Of a DNA stretch of 16,475 nucleotides, positions 14,024-16,475 are shown piece by piece (positions within the stretch are counted from its first letter, which is position 1; each line of letters begins with the position of its first letter). The position numbers and the translations under genes were made by a program. Under the pieces are notes generated by a model. That model was not told the DNA's origin, searched no databases, and saw nothing but the letters and a program-made list of their open reading frames with translations. Origin of the DNA: Geodermatophilaceae bacterium (lineage in GTDB: Bacteria; Actinomycetota; Actinomycetes; Mycobacteriales; Geodermatophilaceae); the NCBI GenBank assembly GCA_013811805.1, contig JACCUM010000483.1, positions 1 through 16,475 on the forward strand, in the 5' to 3' direction.

Positions 14024-15292
14024 TCAAACGCTACTGGCGCGCGACCCGAAGTACTCGCGTTCGGCGTCGGTACGGGCTGTGGATGCGGCGCGTACCCAGG
14101 CTCTACGAGCCTCGTGGGTGCGGCCGAGCCGGTCGAGCAATTGGGCCCGCGCCGCATGGGCGTAGCAGTACTTCTCCAACCCGCCCAGGGCCATGACTTC
14201 GTCCAGATCGGCGAGTCCAACAGCTGGGCCGTGTAGATAGGACAGTGCCTGGCAGCGTCCTAGGGCCATGACCGGGCTCGGCTCGAGTTCCAGCAGATCG
14301 CCGTACAGCTCGACGATCCTTGACCAGTCGGTGGCCTCGAAACTGGGCGCTCGTGCGTGTTCGGCGGCGATGGCGGCCTGCCTGGCAAATGGCCCGGACG
14401 TGGCTCCGCCGGCGGCAAAGGTGGTACAGCGCTGAGCTTCTGCCGTCATCTCTCGGTTCCAGGAATTGCGGTCGACATCCTCGAGCAACACCTGTACGCC
14501 GTTAGCTGTGACCCGCGACCCGGCACGGGCCTGGCTGAAAAGGAGCAATCCCAGCAGGGCGGCATTCTCCCGGTCCATGGGTCTGGCTCGATTCAGCGAA
14601 CGTGCCAGATGCAGTGCCCGGTCGGCCAGTTCGTCGTCACGCAGCTGAGAGCCGCTGGCCGCCGTATGCCCGAGCGAGTACGCCAGCTGAACCGCTCGCC
14701 GTACGACCGGCATTCGATCATCGACGGCCAGGTCGTCGGGAAGATCGAGGTCGACGCCGGAGACCGCGATCCGCTTCTTTGCTCTCGTCAATCGGGCCGC
14801 CATCGTCGATTCAGAGACCAGGAAACCGGCTGCAATGGTCGATGTGGTTGCACCGCAACCTATTCGGAGCATCAAGGCAACCTGCGCCTCAGTAGTCAAC
14901 GCCGGATGGCAACAGAGGACGACAAGTCGGAGGTCGTCGTCCTGCACGACCGGCTCGATCAGTTCATTTTCCGGGCCCTCGACGACGGTGGCTTGGGTGA
15001 CGGCCAGAGCAGTGAGTCTGTTGCGCAGAACCGCGGCCCGACGGATCCGGTCCACGGCCCGGCGCCGGGCCACCGTGAGCAGCCATGCTTCCACCGATTC
15101 CGGGACTCCGGTGTCCGGCCAGGTTTGTAGCGCCAGCAGGAACGCGTCGGCCGTAGCTTCTTCGGCGATGTCGAGATCGCGTGCCAGCCGGAGCGTGGCA
15201 GCCAGCACGCGCCCCCAGTGTTCCCGTTGGGCCGCTTCAGTCGCGGCAGCGACCTCGCTAGGCAACCGGCTCAGGACGCGTCGAACTCCCAA
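14024..15292 (-). CDS. ECF42-like RNA polymerase sigma factor with long C-terminal extension
   Basis: About 422 residues if the TTG at 15292 is used. Region sigma-2 spans about 20-85 (EEATADAFLLALQ, then WLLTVARRRAVDRIRR). The sigma-4 part spans about 120-175, with LCCHPAL at its front and STIAAGFLVSESTMAARLTRAKKRI as the helix-turn-helix. The remaining 240 or so residues (RALHLARSLNRARP, ALGRCQALSYLHGPAVGL, YAHAARAQLLDRLGR) are helical and TPR-like. This layout and the adjacent DGPF-family gene fit ECF group 42, whose C-terminal extension takes the place of a separate anti-sigma control. The start is uncertain: TTG at 15292 overlaps the DGPF gene by 22 nt, TTG at 15265 lies just past its stop, and neither has a good ribosome binding site, so translational coupling is likely. 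Confidence 0.88.
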   Translation of the reverse strand: MGVRRVLSRLPSEVAAATEAAQREHWGRVLAATLRLARDLDIAEEATADAFLLALQTWPDTGVPESVEAWLLTVARRRAVDRIRRAAVLRNRLTALAVTQATVVEGPENELIEPVVQDDDLRLVVLCCHPALTTEAQVALMLRIGCGATTSTIAAGFLVSESTMAARLTRAKKRIAVSGVDLDLPDDLAVDDRMPVVRRAVQLAYSLGHTAASGSQLRDDELADRALHLARSLNRARPMDRENAALLGLLLFSQARAGSRVTANGVQVLLEDVDRNSWNREMTAEAQRCTTFAAGGATSGPFARQAAIAAEHARAPSFEATDWSRIVELYGDLLELEPSPVMALGRCQALSYLHGPAVGLADLDEVMALGGLEKYCYAHAARAQLLDRLGRTHEARRAWVRAASTARTDAEREYFGSRASSV

Positions 15293-15633
15293 ACCGGGCG
15301 CAACTCGACGTACCCATGCGGAGCCGGGCAGAGCTTCGCGAATTCGAGTGCCTGGGCATCATCCTTGGCGCTCAAGAGGTAATAGCCGCCGAGGACCTCC
15401 TTGACGTCGGGCAACGGGTTGTCCACGACTGCGACGTCATCGCTACGGGTGTTGCGCAGGAAGGTTGCCGTTGGAAGCGGCTGGAGCGCCTCACCCCCCA
15501 GGATCTCCCCACCCGCCTTGGCCACCGATTCAGCAAAGTCCCCGTGCATCTGCATGGCGGCCGCGAAGTCCGCTTCGTCGGCGGTCGCGTAGGCCTCTTG
15601 GTTCTCGACGATCGTGATCATGTACTTCGTCAT
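15271..15633 (-). CDS. YCII-related / DGPF-family protein, partner of the ECF42-like sigma factor
   Basis: 120-residue small cytoplasmic protein of the YCII-related (DGPF) family: MTKYMITIVENQEAY at the start, a HGDFAESVAKAGG helix near 32-44, and VKEVLGGYYLLSAKDDAQALEFAKLCP near 77-103. The family signature after VTDGPFAETKE is altered to VVDNPLPDVKE, so the DGPF tetrapeptide that names the family is DNPL here, while LGGYYL is kept. The ATG at 15633 is chosen because AAAGGTGAG precedes it; a GTG at 15642 would add three residues. It overlaps the sigma factor start, so the pair forms one operon. The biochemical role of DGPF proteins is not known; genetic linkage to ECF42 sigma factors is the main clue. 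Confidence 0.85.
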   Translation of the reverse strand: MTKYMITIVENQEAYATADEADFAAAMQMHGDFAESVAKAGGEILGGEALQPLPTATFLRNTRSDDVAVVDNPLPDVKEVLGGYYLLSAKDDAQALEFAKLCPAPHGYVELRPVWEFDAS

Positions 15634-15930
15634 GGTGCTCACCTTTCTCGTACGGCCGGCCGGTTGCCTGGTCCGTCAGCGAGTAGTCGAGCAGCCGCCC
15701 GAGAAATCGACGGCTACTGGTCAGAAGTATTGCGGGAGTTAGGACCGGCTTGGGTAGGTACGGCCAGCTTGGTCCTGTGGCTGGGTCTCATACGGAAGTA
15801 CGCAGCAACGGAGCGTAGTGGTCGTCGGGTCACGTTTCGGCGGCAGGCCAGCTGTTTCGTACGTGGCCGGGACCGCAGAAACTCCTGCTATGAATCTGAT
15901 CAAAGGTCTTGCGCAGTAGCCGAATACAGG
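15634..15930. other. Non-coding stretch between divergent DGPF and DUF222 genes
   Basis: I see no gene in this 300-bp stretch. It holds the candidate ECF-type promoter of the DGPF gene at 15685-15712. It also has a short palindrome CGGCCGGCCG at 15653-15662 and three loosely similar GTACG(T)GGCC elements (about 15650, 15758 and 15859) that are too degenerate to call repeats. Open frames here have no recognisable product, RBS or family motif. Confidence 0.6.
15685..15712 (-). promoter_or_regulatory. Candidate ECF42-type promoter (CGTCGA - 17 bp - CGACT)
   Basis: On the minus strand CGTCGA at 15712-15707 and CGACT at 15689-15685 are 17 bp apart, about 50 nt before the DGPF start. ECF42 targets are reported to have a TGTCGA -35 and a CGA/TC -10; the -35 here differs at one base. 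Autoregulation of the DGPF-sigma operon is inferred. Confidence 0.4.
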
Positions 15931-15936
15931 TAGACT
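15909..15936 (+). promoter_or_regulatory. Candidate promoter of the DUF222 gene (TTGCGC - 16 bp - TAGACT)
   Basis: TAGACT at 15931-15936 is followed 7 nt later by the ATG, so transcription would begin at the start codon. A weak -35, TTGCGC, lies 16 bp upstream. The final T of the -10 is also the first base of the SOS box. Confidence 0.45.
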
Positions 15937-15951
15937 CGAACACATGTTCGA
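15936..15951. promoter_or_regulatory. LexA (SOS) box overlapping the DUF222 start codon
   Basis: TCGAAC-ACAT-GTTCGA matches the mycobacterial LexA-site consensus TCGAAC-N4-GTTCGA without mismatch. It covers the ATG at 15944-15946, the first base after the -10, and codons 2 and most of 3 (Phe, Glu). LexA bound here would block the expected transcription start. Confidence 0.8.
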
Positions 15952-16475
15952 AGACGCCGGTACGGTCAGTCACGAACCGATCGGCGCTGAGTCCTGGGAC
16001 CGGTACGAGGAGGAGATCAGCGAAGCGGAATGGCTGGCCGACCAGCGCTACAAGCAACGCGCCGAGCAGGTCACCGACCTGACCGACTCCGAGGCCATCA
16101 CCGAGCTTGTCAAACTCGAAGCCTCCCTCGCCGCCCAGCACGCCCGCCGAGCCCGGCTGGTCGCCCACGTGGCTGGGCACCGTCCTGTCGCGGCCGACCG
16201 GCCTGCAGACCAACCAGGCGCAGCGGCCACTCAGTGCGCAGACGATCAGGTGCCGGAGGTGCTGGACGTGTCGGAGTGGCTACCGCACGAGTTGCAGATG
16301 GCCCACCCCTACTCGTGGACCGCCGTGCAGGATCTGGTGGCGACCTCGCTGGTGTTGACCGGCCGGCTCTCGGCGACGCTGGGCCTGTTGCGGGCCGGTC
16401 GGATCGACTACGTCCGGGCCCGGATCCTCGCCGATCAGCTCGGGACCACCAGCACCGAAGTCGCGCACACCGTGG
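15944..16475 (+). CDS. DUF222 / 13E12-repeat-family protein (probable HNH endonuclease), N-terminal part
   Basis: Partial gene: the frame is open from the ATG at 15944 to the window edge, 177 residues seen. The start MFEDAG is typical of DUF222 proteins. After an acidic helical stretch (residues 10-80) and a low-complexity segment, residues about 105-177 read SEWLPHELQMAHPYSW, LVATSLVLTGRLSATL and LLRAGRIDYVRARILADQL, which is the conserved DUF222 helical core. Full-length members usually end with an HNH nuclease domain, which would lie beyond the window. The family includes the REP13E12 elements of M. tuberculosis, several of which are induced by DNA damage. Here a perfect SOS box covers the start codon, with no Shine-Dalgarno, so a leaderless, LexA-repressed transcript is likely. 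Family members are often multi-copy and may be mobile. Confidence 0.85.
   Translation, partial: MFEDAGTVSHEPIGAESWDRYEEEISEAEWLADQRYKQRAEQVTDLTDSEAITELVKLEASLAAQHARRARLVAHVAGHRPVAADRPADQPGAAATQCADDQVPEVLDVSEWLPHELQMAHPYSWTAVQDLVATSLVLTGRLSATLGLLRAGRIDYVRARILADQLGTTSTEVAHTV

Noticed and set aside
14357..15130. 257-codon plus-strand open frame
   Set aside because: Antisense to the ECF42-like sigma factor, whose sigma-2 and sigma-4 motifs are clear; no recognisable product.
15643..15930. Possible repeat family or small RNA in the gap before the DUF222 gene
   Set aside because: Three GTACG(T)GGCC-like elements differ too much and are unevenly spaced; a GGACC/GGTCC pair is only five bases. No CRISPR, tRNA or clear hairpin seen.

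Overview
The window is high-GC DNA with strongly G/C-biased third positions. It uses GTG and TTG starts alongside ATG. Its gene families (SucB/DlaT-type E2 with two lipoyl domains, ECF42-like sigma factor with a DGPF partner, DUF222/13E12 HNH protein, MMPL transporter) point to an actinobacterium (Actinomycetes). Genus cannot be read from the sequence.

Layout, left to right. (1) A partial gcvT (minus) diverges from pepA (plus), followed by an NmrA-like SDR oxidoreductase (plus). (2) A broken pterin-dehydratase/glyoxalase-like gene and a small conserved actinobacterial protein (both minus) are divergent from lpdA. (3) lpdA and sucB (plus) encode the E3 and E2 parts of a 2-oxoacid dehydrogenase complex. 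A broken TIGR01777-type epimerase gene follows. (4) A minus-strand block runs mmpL, then a PRPP synthetase-like gene, then a membrane pseudokinase. (5) lipB (plus), the octanoyl transferase that starts lipoylation of E2 and GcvH proteins, is convergent with an ECF42-like sigma factor and its DGPF/YCII partner (minus). (6) About 300 bp of non-coding DNA precedes the 5' part of a DUF222/13E12-type gene (plus), whose start codon lies inside a perfect mycobacterial-type LexA/SOS box.

How the genes fit together: gcvT, lpdA, sucB and lipB share lipoate-dependent chemistry. The order gcvT - pepA - E2 - epimerase - lipB recalls the M. tuberculosis order (gcvT, pepB, dlaT, Rv2216, lipB, lipA). Against that layout, the pseudokinase-prs-mmpL block separates lipB from the E2 side. 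No lipA follows lipB here; the ECF42 module occupies that place. Two genes beside the lpdA-sucB pair are decayed, each with frameshifts plus an apparent internal deletion.

Regulation visible in sequence: seven genes have a TANNNT -10-like hexamer 6-8 nt before the start codon and, apart from a poorly spaced GGAG before lipB, no obvious Shine-Dalgarno. This suggests leaderless mRNAs. lpdA, sucB, mmpL, the DGPF gene and the small conserved gene instead have recognisable ribosome binding sites. Other candidate sites are an 18-bp palindrome before mmpL, an ECF42-like promoter before the DGPF gene, and the SOS box at the DUF222 gene.
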